Shown in pieces: positions 1 through 10,305 of a stretch of DNA of 64,000 bases. The notes under the pieces were generated by a model. That model was given only the letters and a program-made list of their open reading frames with translations. It did not search any database and had not been told where the DNA came from. The position numbers were made by a program, and so were the translations under genes. The stretch's first letter is position 1. Each line of letters opens with the position of its first letter. The stretch covers positions 4,960,001 through 5,024,000 of the forward strand of contig CP084611.1 of NCBI GenBank assembly GCA_025917655.1, in the 5' to 3' direction. Origin of the DNA: Chlorella sorokiniana. Taxonomy: Eukaryota; Chlorophyta; Trebouxiophyceae; Chlorellales; Chlorellaceae.

Positions 1-181
1 GGAGGGGCAAGGCAGCAGGCGAGGGAGGAGTGAGCGTCGCGGCAGCGGGCATGCGGCAGCAGAAGGAGGTCGGCTAGTTGCAGGGGGACACTGAACCGCC
101 GGGGTTCCGCTGCGGCTCGCGCCTCAGGGGAAGGCAGGCCGCAGGCAGCGGAAAGGGCGGGGGAGGCGGGGAGGCACGCAC

Positions 182-1284
182 CCAGGGCACAAACGTGTGG
201 CGGGGGCGCAGGGCCCAGGTGGCCTTGGCCGCCGCCAGCTCCAGTTTCTTGCCCTGGTCGCCTGCGGGCACGGGTGGGGCAGCAGGCCGCGCTGAAGCCC
301 CTCTGCCGCCTCACTTCCGTGGCCCAGCCCCCGCAGCAAGGGTCGGCGCAGGAGGGGCGCAACCAAGCGACGCAGAGTCCTCCCCGCATGAGGTTTTTGG
401 CGGTGTGCCGGCCGCAGCGCACCGTCGGCGCAGCTGCTGATCTGCTCCGGCTGCCAGCCCTCCCCTGCGGCGCAGCCGTCCGCCTCGCTGCCAAGCTGGT
501 GCATCTTGTCGGCCAGGCACTTCACGTAGGGGAACCTGCAGCAGGGAGGAAGCGCAGGCTCAACCGCTCGCTGTGGAGAAGAGGTGAGGGTTCAAACGGT
601 AAGGGTGCATGGTGCGCAGCCCAGACGCGGCGCAGCCAGCAAGCGGGTGGGAAACAAGCCGAGGGCACTGGGCGGGGCCCGGCCGTGGGCCCCGGGCAGG
701 GGAGTTGCGAGCCGCGGCGGGGCAGCGGCGGGGCAGCAGGCACCACCCACCACCCACCATTCGCGCTGCTTTGGGTGGAAGTGCTGCGCGCACAGGATAT
801 ACCGGTTGTACTTGCCTTCATCTGCGGCACAGGGCGGTACAGCAGTACAGACACCATGCACAGCAAGCCGGCAAGTCTGCACAAGCGGCCGCGCATGTGG
901 GGGCAGCGGCTTGGCAGGTGCGACAGCGAGAGGGATGCGGGGGTGCCGCGTTGCAGGCAGTCCCGCCGCCTCATGCCTCCCCCACTCACTGGGGCCGTGC
1001 TGGTAGGAAAATTCCCCGTCGCTGCCGTTCTTCACGTTGCCGAAAGCGTGGTAGCTGCACAGGAGGGTGGCAGGGGAGCATGGCCTGCGTGAGATCGGCT
1101 GTGCCTGTCCCCGCCAGCCTGCTCTGCCCTCTTGGCAACGCGCATGCCAGCCAGGCAAGGGCGGCAGGGCGGCGAGGAGCGCAAGATTCAGCGTGGCAAG
1201 CCAGGAAGCAGGCAGCGCACGGAAGCTCAAGCCACAGCGCCATGGCAGGCCCAGCTCCCCCGCAGTCCCTAAAAAGCCGCGCCA

Positions 1285-1316
<32 letters not shown>

Positions 1317-2081
1317 GCTCACGTCAGGCGCATGAGATCCGCCACCTTGTTGTCGAACAGCGGCTGCAACACGTCGCGCACCATGTGCTGGCAATCGGGG
1401 CACAGCGACTCGCCTGCGGGAGAGTAATGACAGGGGGTGTTCAGTTCCGCGGAGCGCGTCAGGGGGCGCAGGGCAGCACGGCTCGGCACAGAGCCTGCAC
1501 TGCAAGCCGCTGAAGCTTCCTAACGGGCTGAGCGGGGCGCGGAAACGGGGTCGGGCGCAGCCTGCAGCAAGGCTGCCAGCCCCACCGTAGAAGCCGACAT
1601 CGACTGTACCGCCTGCTGCGCCGCCTGCTGCGCCGCCTGTGGCTTCATCGCGGGCCGCCGCCTTGGTTGCTGCCGCGGCATCAGCCGCCACGTCGCCCAG
1701 GATGTCGTCCCTCACCTTGGGGCGGGGCCCTGCCGAGCAAGGAGGGGTGAGCCCAAGCCATACGCGCTCAATAGGAGCAGCGCAAGAAAGAAGCAACGAC
1801 GATGGCAGCGCCAGCAAAGGGCCGCCGGCCGCCAAGCGCCACTGTACCAGGTCTGGCTCCCCTGTTGCGGCGGCTCACCCGTCAGCACCACTACCAGGAG
1901 GACGAGCAGAGCTAGGACTATGGCGCCTTGCACCTTGCGCGCGGCATACCAGGCTGCAGGAGGACAGCGATCCACGCATGTTAGCCCCTGCGAAGTTACT
2001 CAGCGGACGTCCTGATTGCAGAGCTCGCTTACGCCTATGGTGCTGCATCATGCCGCTGTGAAGAGAGCTGCGCTCGTCCAT
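182..2081 (-). CDS. GILT-like thiol reductase (partial, C-terminus beyond window edge)
   Basis: Gamma-interferon-inducible lysosomal thiol reductase family: reduces protein disulfides in acidic or secretory compartments. Exons on the minus strand: 2081-2033, 1953-1879, 1729-1586, 1413-1323, 1054-990, 821-758, 535-423, 261-182; every splice phase fits, giving 227 residues before the gene leaves the window. A hydrophobic segment at about residues 25-40 (AIVLALLVLLVVVLTG) is a signal peptide or type II anchor, followed by an Ala/Gly-rich linker. The redox motif CPDC lies at 94-97 within GESLCPDCQH. Family landmarks follow: FGNVKNG, QHGPNE, NRYILCA, FPYVKCLAD and HTFVPW. The GILT signature CQHGxxECxxNxxxxC is altered: its first two Cys are Tyr137 and Gly144, and only the last Cys (152) remains. 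The start ATG 2081 is chosen because its exon splices in phase into the hydrophobic segment. No frame correction is needed. Confidence 0.85.
1285..1316. repeat. (CTG)n microsatellite in GILT intron
   Basis: About ten uninterrupted ctg units immediately downstream (on the minus strand) of the splice donor at 1322. Intronic, so it is not translated in the proposed model. Confidence 0.9.
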
Positions 2082-3112
2082 ACGGATCGCACCAGCCTCC
2101 TATGACTCCCACATTACTTTTCGAAGTGATCGAATGCTGCTGGTAGGACCTGCGCTCAGCTATGGGCCTCCCAACGCGCACAGAGAGGGACTGGTGACAC
2201 GTCATCCTGTTTTTCGTTTCCTGGAGGAGTCCATTCCCATGGAGGCTGCTGACCGCGTTGCGTGCCCCTCAGCGGTGGTTAAGGGCGCCCCCAGGCGGCA
2301 CATCGCCCGAGGGCGGCATGGGGCCAGCAGCGGCGCCCCTGCAGCTGCGGCACCGGCCCCCGCCGCCGCCCCGTGGAGGCGCTCACAGTGCGCAAAGTCC
2401 ATGTTAATGTTTGCAACAAGCTGCACGTCCGTAGAGCCGATACAGCAGAGGATCCATTCTCAGAGCCACAATTTTGCAAGCAGTACCCTTGAAAGGACCC
2501 CCGGGCGACTCCAGGCGTACCGCTGGCATTGAACCCATGCAACTTGCCACTGCTGGACAGCCGGCCATGCATCGTGATCCATCCAGCTTGTGTTTCTACA
2601 GGCCAACACAGGCCGAGGGCCCTGTGGACACAGAGCCTGGATGCAGCATGCACAGCGTGAGCATAGTACTGCGGTTGCAGGACCATATCTGGCAGCAAAG
2701 TACTCACATTAGGCCCAAGCCTACTGGCCATGCCTCACCCCATGCACTCTTATTCAACGCTCCTGGCATGCCAGCTTGCTGCGTCCTCAGTCCCAGTGCT
2801 GACCATGCTAGGAAGGTCACCCCTCACCGTAGGCCAACCTGCTGCAGGCCTCCTAAGTTTGCAATATCTGGCCTTCCAGCTGGACTCGTCGACCTGCACA
2901 CCCGTTCTGCTTCCTGCCGGAACCTCGCTGGTGAGGTCGGGAGCGAACGGAGGCGGGAATATATTTCTGAACGCAAGGGCATCGGCTGTGGGGCACAGCC
3001 AATCGCAACAGCAGCAGCACTGCCCAGCCAAACCCCGCCTGAAGGCAGAGGCGGCAGCTCCTGTCCCGCTTCTTCCCCTCTTGAGTCACCCGTGCGCTCC
3101 CAAAACCTGCAG
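2082..3112. other. Region between GILT start and the first supported exon of the unknown gene
   Basis: Holds the GILT 5' flank and probably the promoter and first exons of the plus-strand gene ending at 3819. I could not place a start codon or exon boundaries here with confidence. All frames contain open stretches, as expected at this GC content, but none shows a recognisable domain. Confidence 0.4.
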
Positions 3113-3819
3113 GACACACATGAGAGTGACCTGATCGACCAGTTGTTCACCGAGCTGCTGCATGGAGGTGCCGGCAATGGCGGGGAGGACCCGCCCTCCA
3201 GCGCCACCGCGGCCGCCGCGCGCGCCGCTGCGGCCACGCTCGTCCCGGGCAGCATTTCTGCTGACGTGGCAGCGGCTGCCGTGTCCACGCTCTTCCCCGC
3301 AGCGTGCAGCGCGGAGATCGACTCGGTTACGGGCATTCGGCGCCTTCAGCCGGCACCCTGCCGCGATGGCGCGTTGCGCCATCGCCCTTCAGCTGCTCGG
3401 CCATGATCCCACCGCCTTCCTCCGATTTCGGCCAGGAGGCGTGCGGCCGCCTCACCCTGACCTTCCCCGGCCAGTGATGATCGACGAGGAGCGGAGGCTG
3501 GGGGACCTCGCGCTGCGTCTGGGCCGCCACCTGAGCCAGTTGCTGAAGGAGCGTGAGGAGGTGAGCGGGCACCACCGCCCTGCATTCCAGCGTCTCCTTT
3601 GCTGTGCGCTCTCACCCCGTCTTGTGTCTGCTTTGACAGTGTTTGAGATGTTTCTGCTCCTGCCCGACCATGTCAACCATGCAGGTCATGTTCGAGAACA
3701 TCAGCCAGGAGGTGCAGGCTAGCCCTGCAACTGGGGCTGCCCTGGTGCACGCTGCCAGCTGCGCGCCGGCCCAGCTGCCCCCTGCAGCCTCGCTTCTGGC
3801 AAAAGCCAAGTCTATTTGA
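3113..3819 (+). CDS. Unrecognised protein, C-terminal exons only
   Basis: Not recognised. Two terminal exons are supported: one ending at 3560 with donor GTGAGC, and the last at 3685-3819, which splice in phase (LLKEREE then VMFENISQEVQ) and end in TGA. The 5' boundary at 3113 is a plausible acceptor (CTGCAG). The first part contains an acidic-hydrophobic stretch (ESDLIDQLFTELLHG) and an Ala-rich run; the second contains a charged helix-like stretch (MIDEERRLGDLALRLGRHL). The two parts are in different frames between about 3330 and 3370, so either a small intron or a one-base error lies there. Upstream exons are unlocated. Coding potential rests on the clean splice junction and terminal stop; this is the weakest gene call on the left side. 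Confidence 0.4.
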
Positions 3820-4525
3820 GGCTCACATCCTTGGTTGCTACGCACAGATTTTCCATTGGATAAAAGGGGTCCCTCCCCCTCCCCCACACCACTGATACGC
3901 TAGTTGTAGCCCACATGGCACGTGCAGGCGCAGATGCACCAGATTGCTAGTAGTATGCTCGCCTGACCTGCGCCATTGTGCCACATGGGGCGCTTGCCAG
4001 CTTCCACTTGGCCCCAGCAATAACCATCGCTGACTCGGTCCCTGCCCTCTTGCTCCAACTGAATGAATGCGCGTCCCTGCCCGCTCCTCTCGAACCGATC
4101 TGCCACATCCTAGGCTCTTTTGAAGCCTCACGCCTATTACGTTACATCTATGTCAAACGAATCCTCCGTGGCAGCGTGGGTACAGCGGTCGCATGGCGCT
4201 GCTGCTGCAGCCTGCCGCTGTCGCCTGCCGCTGCTTGCCGCTACCTACCGCCGCTGGCAGCTTCCTACATTGCCTGCAGCTGCTGCAGGGAGGCGCCTGC
4301 TTGAGAGGGCCATTGAATCACCAAGGCACGCATCTCTGCCACAAACGTCCCTCATGAGGTTGAATTCATACGATTCTGCCGTTAAAAGAGCCCAGAACCA
4401 CGGGTCACAGGGCTGTGTGGTGGCAAATGCAACCAGCTGGCACGGCGTCGGGTGGAAAGCGCAGGCATTCCTCACTTGGACGCGGTATCCATCCACTCCT
4501 ACCACTAACTTTCAAGCACTGCAAG
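3820..4525. other. Intergenic, 3' flank of unknown gene and FAS1 promoter region
   Basis: No RNA gene, repeat of note or conserved coding segment is seen. It should contain the FAS1 promoter, but no clear TATA element can be assigned. Confidence 0.5.
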
Positions 4526-6526
4526 ATGGCGCGCACCATTCTGGCTCTTTTCGCTGTGCTGGCGCTGGCCGTCAGCTCAGGTAGGTCGAGGTGGATCCCC
4601 GTACATGCGGTGCCGACGCACATTGCGCCTTCGTCCCCACCCAACTTACGCAAAGTTATGCACCAAATGCAGCGGCGCAACGCCCGACATCTGTGGTGGA
4701 GGCAGGTGAGCACAATGCCGGCATCCCGCCCCGCCGCCTCTCAGCATGTGGCCTGCGTCCCCTCTTGCATTCAGCCTGCCTTTCACCACAGCCTCCCTCG
4801 TGTCCCCTCCCTGCAGCTCTTGCCACCCCCGACCTGAGCATTCTGGTGGAGGCTGTTCAGGTGGGCGGCCGTGGGCTGGGCCGGGACGCAGCGTGGTAGT
4901 AGCGTTTCAGGCGGGAGCGCTCTCCAGGCTCACCTCATCTGCCAGCTGGCTGCAGCTTGTACCAGCACCCACGCCTGCCGCCGCACCTCTCCCACATACC
5001 CTGCTACCCCAGCCGCTAGGCGGCAACCCTGCAGCCTCCAGCCCGCTTGGCTGTGCCCTTCCTCGTGCACCGGCTGGTGTACACGGGGCCTCTGCCCTCT
5101 GGGCCTCCCCGTCACTCTTCCCACTCATCCCCCTCAGCTGAGCTGCACCCAGAGACAACTCCCGCCCCCTCCCCCGCGCACACACCCCTGTAGGCCGCCG
5201 ACCCCGCCGTGATCAAGCTGCTGTCCGACCGCAACTTTGCTGGCACCGTGTTTGCCCCCACCAGTGAGCCGCTGCCGATAGGCTCGCGGAAGGAGGACGC
5301 CCGCCCCCTCACCCACCCACCCCGAACCCTCCCACACACGTACACGCTCCATTAATCACACCCCACCCACGAACCCACCCACCTACCCTCCTGCCCACGC
5401 AGACGCCGCCTTTGCCCGCCTCCTGCGCGACCTCCATGTCACCAAGCGCCAGCTGCTGCGCAACAAGGCGCTGCTCACAGAGGTAGGGTGGGGCGGGGGG
5501 CCGGCCCAGCCGCCGACGACCCGCTGCAGGCATCCTGCTGCCACGGCGGGTGCAGTTGCAGCTCAGCTGGCAGCACCAACCCAGCCAACATCTCCGTCCA
5601 CCGTGTGCCATCTGAGCGCGCTCCCCTGCGTGCCCCCTGCACCGGTGGCGGTACGGCCTGCAGGTGCTGCTGTACCACGTGTTCCCCTCCGCCCCCATCT
5701 TCTCCAAGGACCTCACCATCCGCCAGGTGGGCAGCACAGCACATGACAGCACAGCACAGCGCAACGGGGCGGGCCCCGCGGGGGGCGGCGGGCAGCGCTG
5801 GCAGCCGCCAGCCAGCCCCAGGCGACGACCCTGCCTTGATGGCTGGCCATCACGGCCAGCTGGTGCGCACGACGCCGGCGTGCCTCGCCGCCCTCTGAGT
5901 CTCGCCCTTTCCCCTGCCCCCACCGCCGCTGCCGCAGTGGATCCAGACCCTGGTTGCGGGGCCCAAGGGGGTGCTCAAGCTCATCAAGGTGTTCAAGCGC
6001 GGCGAGGGCACCGTCGTCCGTGCCTTCACCACCAGCGGCGGAACCAGCAAGGTGGGTGGCGGGCGGCGAGGTGGGTGCATGGCAGGGCGTGTCATTCTTT
6101 TGACAAAGCGGGGAGGGGGAGGCGGGGAGGCACTGGCGCCCAAGCAAGGCGCTCAAGCTGGCACCCGCTGGCGCCCGCTGCAAGCCAGCTGTGGCAGCCG
6201 AGCCGGCAATGGAACACTGTGCTGCACCGCATCTTCAGCTCTGCCTCGCAAACTCGATTGCTGGCAAAGAACAACCTTGATTTCACTACCTCTCAGCACC
6301 ACAAGCCAGGCCGCTATCTCATGCCCACCTCTTTAAGCCTGTTCTCCGCTGCCGCCACATCACCTCACATGTGGCAACCACTGTCTCCCCACCGTCTCCC
6401 CACCGTCTCCCCACGCAGGTGGTCATTCCCGACGTGCGGGCCGGCAAGGCGGTGGTGCACGTGGTCAACCGCGTACTGGTACCCGGCAACAAGGTCCGCT
6501 GGCCCCGCGCCAAGGTCATCCGCTGA
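4526..6526 (+). CDS. Secreted single-domain fasciclin (FAS1) protein
   Basis: Eight exons: 4526-4580, 4673-4705, 4817-4860, 5194-5263, 5403-5482, 5664-5726, 5938-6051, 6419-6526; 567 nt, 188 residues, all phases consistent. The N-terminus is a typical signal peptide (MARTILALFAVLALAVSS), so the product enters the secretory pathway. The rest is one FAS1 domain of ordinary length with its two hallmark regions: H1-like (TVFAPTNAAFARLL) and the YH-containing H2 region (LLYHVFPSAP), then a C-terminal VVIPDVRAGKAVVHVVNRVL segment that matches the usual end of FAS1. No GPI-attachment or transmembrane tail is visible, so it is probably soluble or wall-associated. FAS1 proteins generally act in cell adhesion or matrix; the specific role here is unknown. 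Confidence 0.88.
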
Positions 6527-7110
6527 GCGGCGGCGCCCGGTTCGTGGCTCCACCCAGCGCGCACCGGCTGATGGCTGCACCCTCCCCCTGGAGCCTGCCG
6601 GCTGAGCAACGCGTTGAGCTGCAGCGATCCTCCTAAGGACAACAACTCACAGCCGGCGCTCAAGTGCATGCCGCGAGGCCGACAACCGAGTGTCCCGTAT
6701 TGGACTGTGTGACCCACCCCCTTTTTCCTTCCTTGTGCGTGGCGCGTAAGCCCTCGGCATGCTCACGCTTTTGTGAATACCCGCTGCGTCGCCACCACCT
6801 TCAGCCCGTGATATTTCATTGCCCACCCCGTGTGCACCTCCATATCAGCACTGCGCTGTTGGCAAACAGCGCATGCGCGTGCGCACGGGCCACATTGGCC
6901 ATATCATGCGCTTTCCCTGGACCCACTTTTGACCTACTGCATTCACGCTTTGCGGCCTGTAAGCACCCCTGGCTCACCACCCAGAACAGCAAAAGCAGCT
7001 GGCTGGAGGCTTTGCAAAGCTCTAATCCCGCCCCTTGCATTCTATCCCTCCGCGCTGGCCGCCTCTCAGCCGCACTCACATGCGCTGCTTGACAAGAGTC
7101 CTGACCTCTC
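6527..7110. other. Convergent intergenic region, FAS1 and PAP2 3' ends
   Basis: Untranslated 3' sequence of the two flanking genes. A TGTAA pentamer, the poly(A) signal used by green algae, lies at 6958-6962, about 430 nt past the FAS1 stop. Nothing else is recognised. Confidence 0.5.
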
Positions 7111-8886
7111 TCACACCAGCTCGGCAGCGGCATGCACCCGCCCCCGCAACAGCGTGGTGTCTGCCTGCGGCGTGCCGAGCGGCGAGCCGTCTGCCGCAGC
7201 TGGCGCTGAGCTGGCGACCACGTCGACCACGCTGGGCAGGCGCCCCACAGCGCGCACGGCGTACAGCACCGCGAACATGGCGCCCAGCAGCGCTCCGGCC
7301 GCCACGTCGCTCGGGTGGTGCTTGTAGTCGGTGATGCGGCTCACGCCCACAAACCTGCACACGTGACAAAGGGCGAGCAGTGCGGCTGGCTGAGCAGCCG
7401 CTTCGCCCCTCGACAGAGACTGCCAGCGCAACTGCACCGACCACTTGCGTGCCACAATCGCACTGAGGACCATGTCGAGCCAGGACTGGGGCCCAGCCGG
7501 CCACAAGCTTAGGTGCAGAGACGGCGGCGGCGCACCAGGCGTAGACCAGGAGGGCCACCAAGTAGAGCAGGCCGGCGGCGGTGGCGGCCTCGCGGCGCAG
7601 CCGCGCCCCCAGCCCCAGCTTGCGCAGCGCGGCAGCCGAGGGGCGGGGCCAGCGCAGGCTGAAGGCCCACACAAAGTAGGCCGCAGTCCAGACGGAGAAG
7701 GCAAAGGCGGTGGAGGTGTGGCCGCTGGGGAAGCTGCGCAGAAGGTGGGCGCGGAACGTTGCGGCGGTCAGGCGTATGCAGAGGGCAGGGCGGCAGCGTG
7801 GCAGGAGGTGGCGGCGCGGGGCAAGCGACACGGCGGCGGAGCCTGATGGACGGCCCAGCAGGCTGCGTCCCCGGCCTTGGCCCCCTTCTTTCTCCACCCC
7901 AGTTCCGCTTGCCTGTAGCGCCCCTCCTTCAGTTCCCCGGAGTCGGGTGCGGTACAGGCAGGGTTGTCGGCGGCGGGCAGGCCGTACTGCACAGTCACCG
8001 GGTTGGGCACCAGCGGCTGGCAGCGGTCGAGAAAGTCGGGCCGCAGCCGCCCCACCACCATCTTCGTGACCTGCAGCGGCAGAGGGTGGCAAGCGGCAGA
8101 GGGCGGCCAGGCGACTCAAAAGGGTGATGCAAGCGGTGCAGCAGCAGGTCGTGGTAAGCGGGCGACGGCGGCTGTGATGGGCCGGCATGGGGGCTGGGTC
8201 GGGGCTTGCTGGCACAGGGGGCAACCAACCACTAGGCAGGCTACCGCTCAGCCGTCAGCCGCCAATACACACACACACGCACGCCAGCCCTCGACCCACC
8301 AAAACGCCCAACCTGCGTCATCATGCCGGCCACCGCGAAGGCGCTGATGCCGTCAATCGTAAAGTGCAGGGCGGCCGCCAGCGCGTCGCTGAGGTCTGCG
8401 TAGCGGCGGCGCCCGGCCCACAGCTCCCCCCGCTGCCACGGTGGCCAGCAGGGCCAGCAGGGAGGCCACCACTACGCTCCAGTACGGAATGGTGGACGCG
8501 CTGCAGCAGGTGCAGGGGGTGAGCACGTCGGAGGCGTCGATTCCAGATGTCTGTCGAGTGACCCTCACCGTGGAACCTCCATTTTCAATGGAAGGCATCC
8601 ATCAGCGGTGGCAGGGGCGGGGGTGTGGCGGGGCTGGCGGGGAGGGGAGCCCAGCGGGCAGCCCAGCTCACCCGTTTGGGTAGCTGATGGTGGCGTCGGT
8701 GACTAAGAAAGGGCGGCTGCGGGGGCCGTCCAGCACGGCTTCCGCGATCAGCAGCGCCACCGCCACCACCACGGTCGCAGCCAGGGAGCCCCACTCCTGC
8801 TGCCCAAAGACGCGTCGCCAGCTGACGCGGCGGCGGCCGCCGCCACGCGGGCTGCCGCCGCTGCCGCTGCCGCTGCCGTCCTCCAT
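7111..8886 (-). CDS. PAP2-family lipid phosphate phosphatase (type 2 phosphatidate phosphatase-like)
   Basis: Integral membrane phosphatase acting on phosphatidate and related lipid phosphates. Exons: 8886-8672, 8500-8313, 8070-7913, 7733-7464, 7354-7111. The three catalytic motifs are complete: KMVVGRLRP (KxxxxxxRP), PSGH within SFPSGHTSTAF, and SRITDYKHHPSD (SRxxxxxHxxxD). Several hydrophobic helices flank them, as in LPP proteins. Intron 3 has a GC donor (CAG|GCAAGC at 7912), the only one that joins GRY to SFPSGH in phase. In exon 2 the frame shifts inside a six-C run at 8426-8431: before it reads a TM helix (PYWSVVVASLLALLATV), after it the conserved LSDALAAALHFTIDG segment. Removing one base makes the CDS 1074 nt (357 residues). 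The donor at 7463 is the least certain junction. Confidence 0.88.
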
Positions 8887-10305
8887 GGGTGGGTGCTCGT
8901 AAGGGACATATGCAGCCTTCTTGGTCAGGAGCGTGTGTTGCCTGGAACATTACAGAGGAGAGGGAAGAGGGGTAGCTGACGGCGGCAGGCAGCAGGAAGC
9001 CCCCACTAGGAGAAAGGGGCAGCACGGGTTGGGTGGGCCTCCTCACGACATGCGGCGAGCCAAACGTCGATTGCACACCCGTGGGCGTCAACTGGCAACG
9101 CGGCAACGACCAGTCGGGCGGGCTTCGTTGGCGATCGCCTCCACCTCCCACGCGGTCAACAATGCAGCGAATGCAGTAGCGCACAAAATCAAGTTTGGTT
9201 TGCTGTATTCTTGTGCTGGCTCCGCGAGTCCCTCGGGCTGGCCCGCTAGCGCTGCGTCGCGAGACGCACAGACGTACAAAATCATTTGCTTGCGTGCTGA
9301 CCCCAACCATGATGCGGGCCCAAGGCTGTGTAACGAGTGTTACACTTGCATCTTTGCAAGTATCACGTCAGACTGGCACGCAAGCGCTTGATGCAGGCGC
9401 GCGGCTCACGGCAGGCTGGAAGCGAGTGGCGGGTGCGCCGTGGCGGCGCCCCCAAGAAATTGCAGTTGGGCGAAAATCGGCGGGTCAGGATGGAAAGTGT
9501 GAGGGCGGTAGCATTATCGCTGCACCCTCGAACGCACGGGCACGACGGGGAGGGTGTGCGTTGTGGGGCGGAAGGCGGGTGTACAAAAACGGGGCAACTA
9601 CCATGCAGAGGTGTTCACTGACAAACAGGCGGCTGTCCACGCAAAGAATACGGAAGGGGACAGACATAGGGCAGTTCTCAGTCGGTCCGCAAGGGGCTCA
9701 AAAGGACGGAGGTCTGCTGTTGCTGGGTGGGAGGACGCAGGAGGGCCTCATAGGATCACCCACAAAGGAGACGCGACGCTAGTAGAACAAAATGACCCAA
9801 AGCATGGATACTGGGCGCTGTGTGACCTGCCCGCGAGGCTCCTCGCGGAGGCAGCGACAGGTGGGGCCGGCAGCGGGGCAGGGGGCAACGTAGGTAGGAG
9901 AGCATGACGTGCAACTTTGCCACTCACTGTGGCGCGTGGCTGGGAGGGAAGGCGCGGCTTGTGCAGCGCAGAGGCAGGGAGAGAGGGCAGGGGGAGTTTG
10001 GATACAAAAGGATACGATCGTTGGTATCATACTGAGCTCGGCTGGGTGCCTTCGGCAGGCGTTCGGACTGGGCTGGGTGCGAGCGGCAGATGCATGGCCA
10101 CACCAAGGGTCAGGGAAAGAGAGGCGGGGTCGGGGGGGGTCGGGGGGGAGAGAGTTGGAAATCAAATGCCGGGAGAGGCCCCAGGGGCATGCGCCGGTGA
10201 GGTGCAAGGGCTGGGCCTGGTGCGGCGGTTTGCCCCCGGGCGGAGGAGGGCACAGAAGGGCGGGGGCGGGAGGCTGCTTGGCCCACACGCCGGGCAGCAG
10301 CTGGT
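8887..10305. other. Intergenic between PAP2 5' end and MYB-CC 3' end
   Basis: About 1.4 kb with no supported gene. It contains the PAP2 promoter on one side and the 3' untranslated region of the MYB-CC gene on the other. A G-rich run around 10130-10155 is the only notable composition feature. Confidence 0.5.

Noticed and set aside
2279-2731. A 150-codon minus-strand open frame upstream of GILT
   Set aside because: Composition is not protein-like compared with neighbours, it has no recognisable motif, and it overlaps the probable promoter/5' region of the plus-strand gene.
7076-8224. A 382-codon open frame on the minus strand spanning several PAP2 exons and introns
   Set aside because: It reads through introns with proper splice sites and only in parts matches the PAP2 frame. 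Splicing gives all three phosphatase motifs in order.
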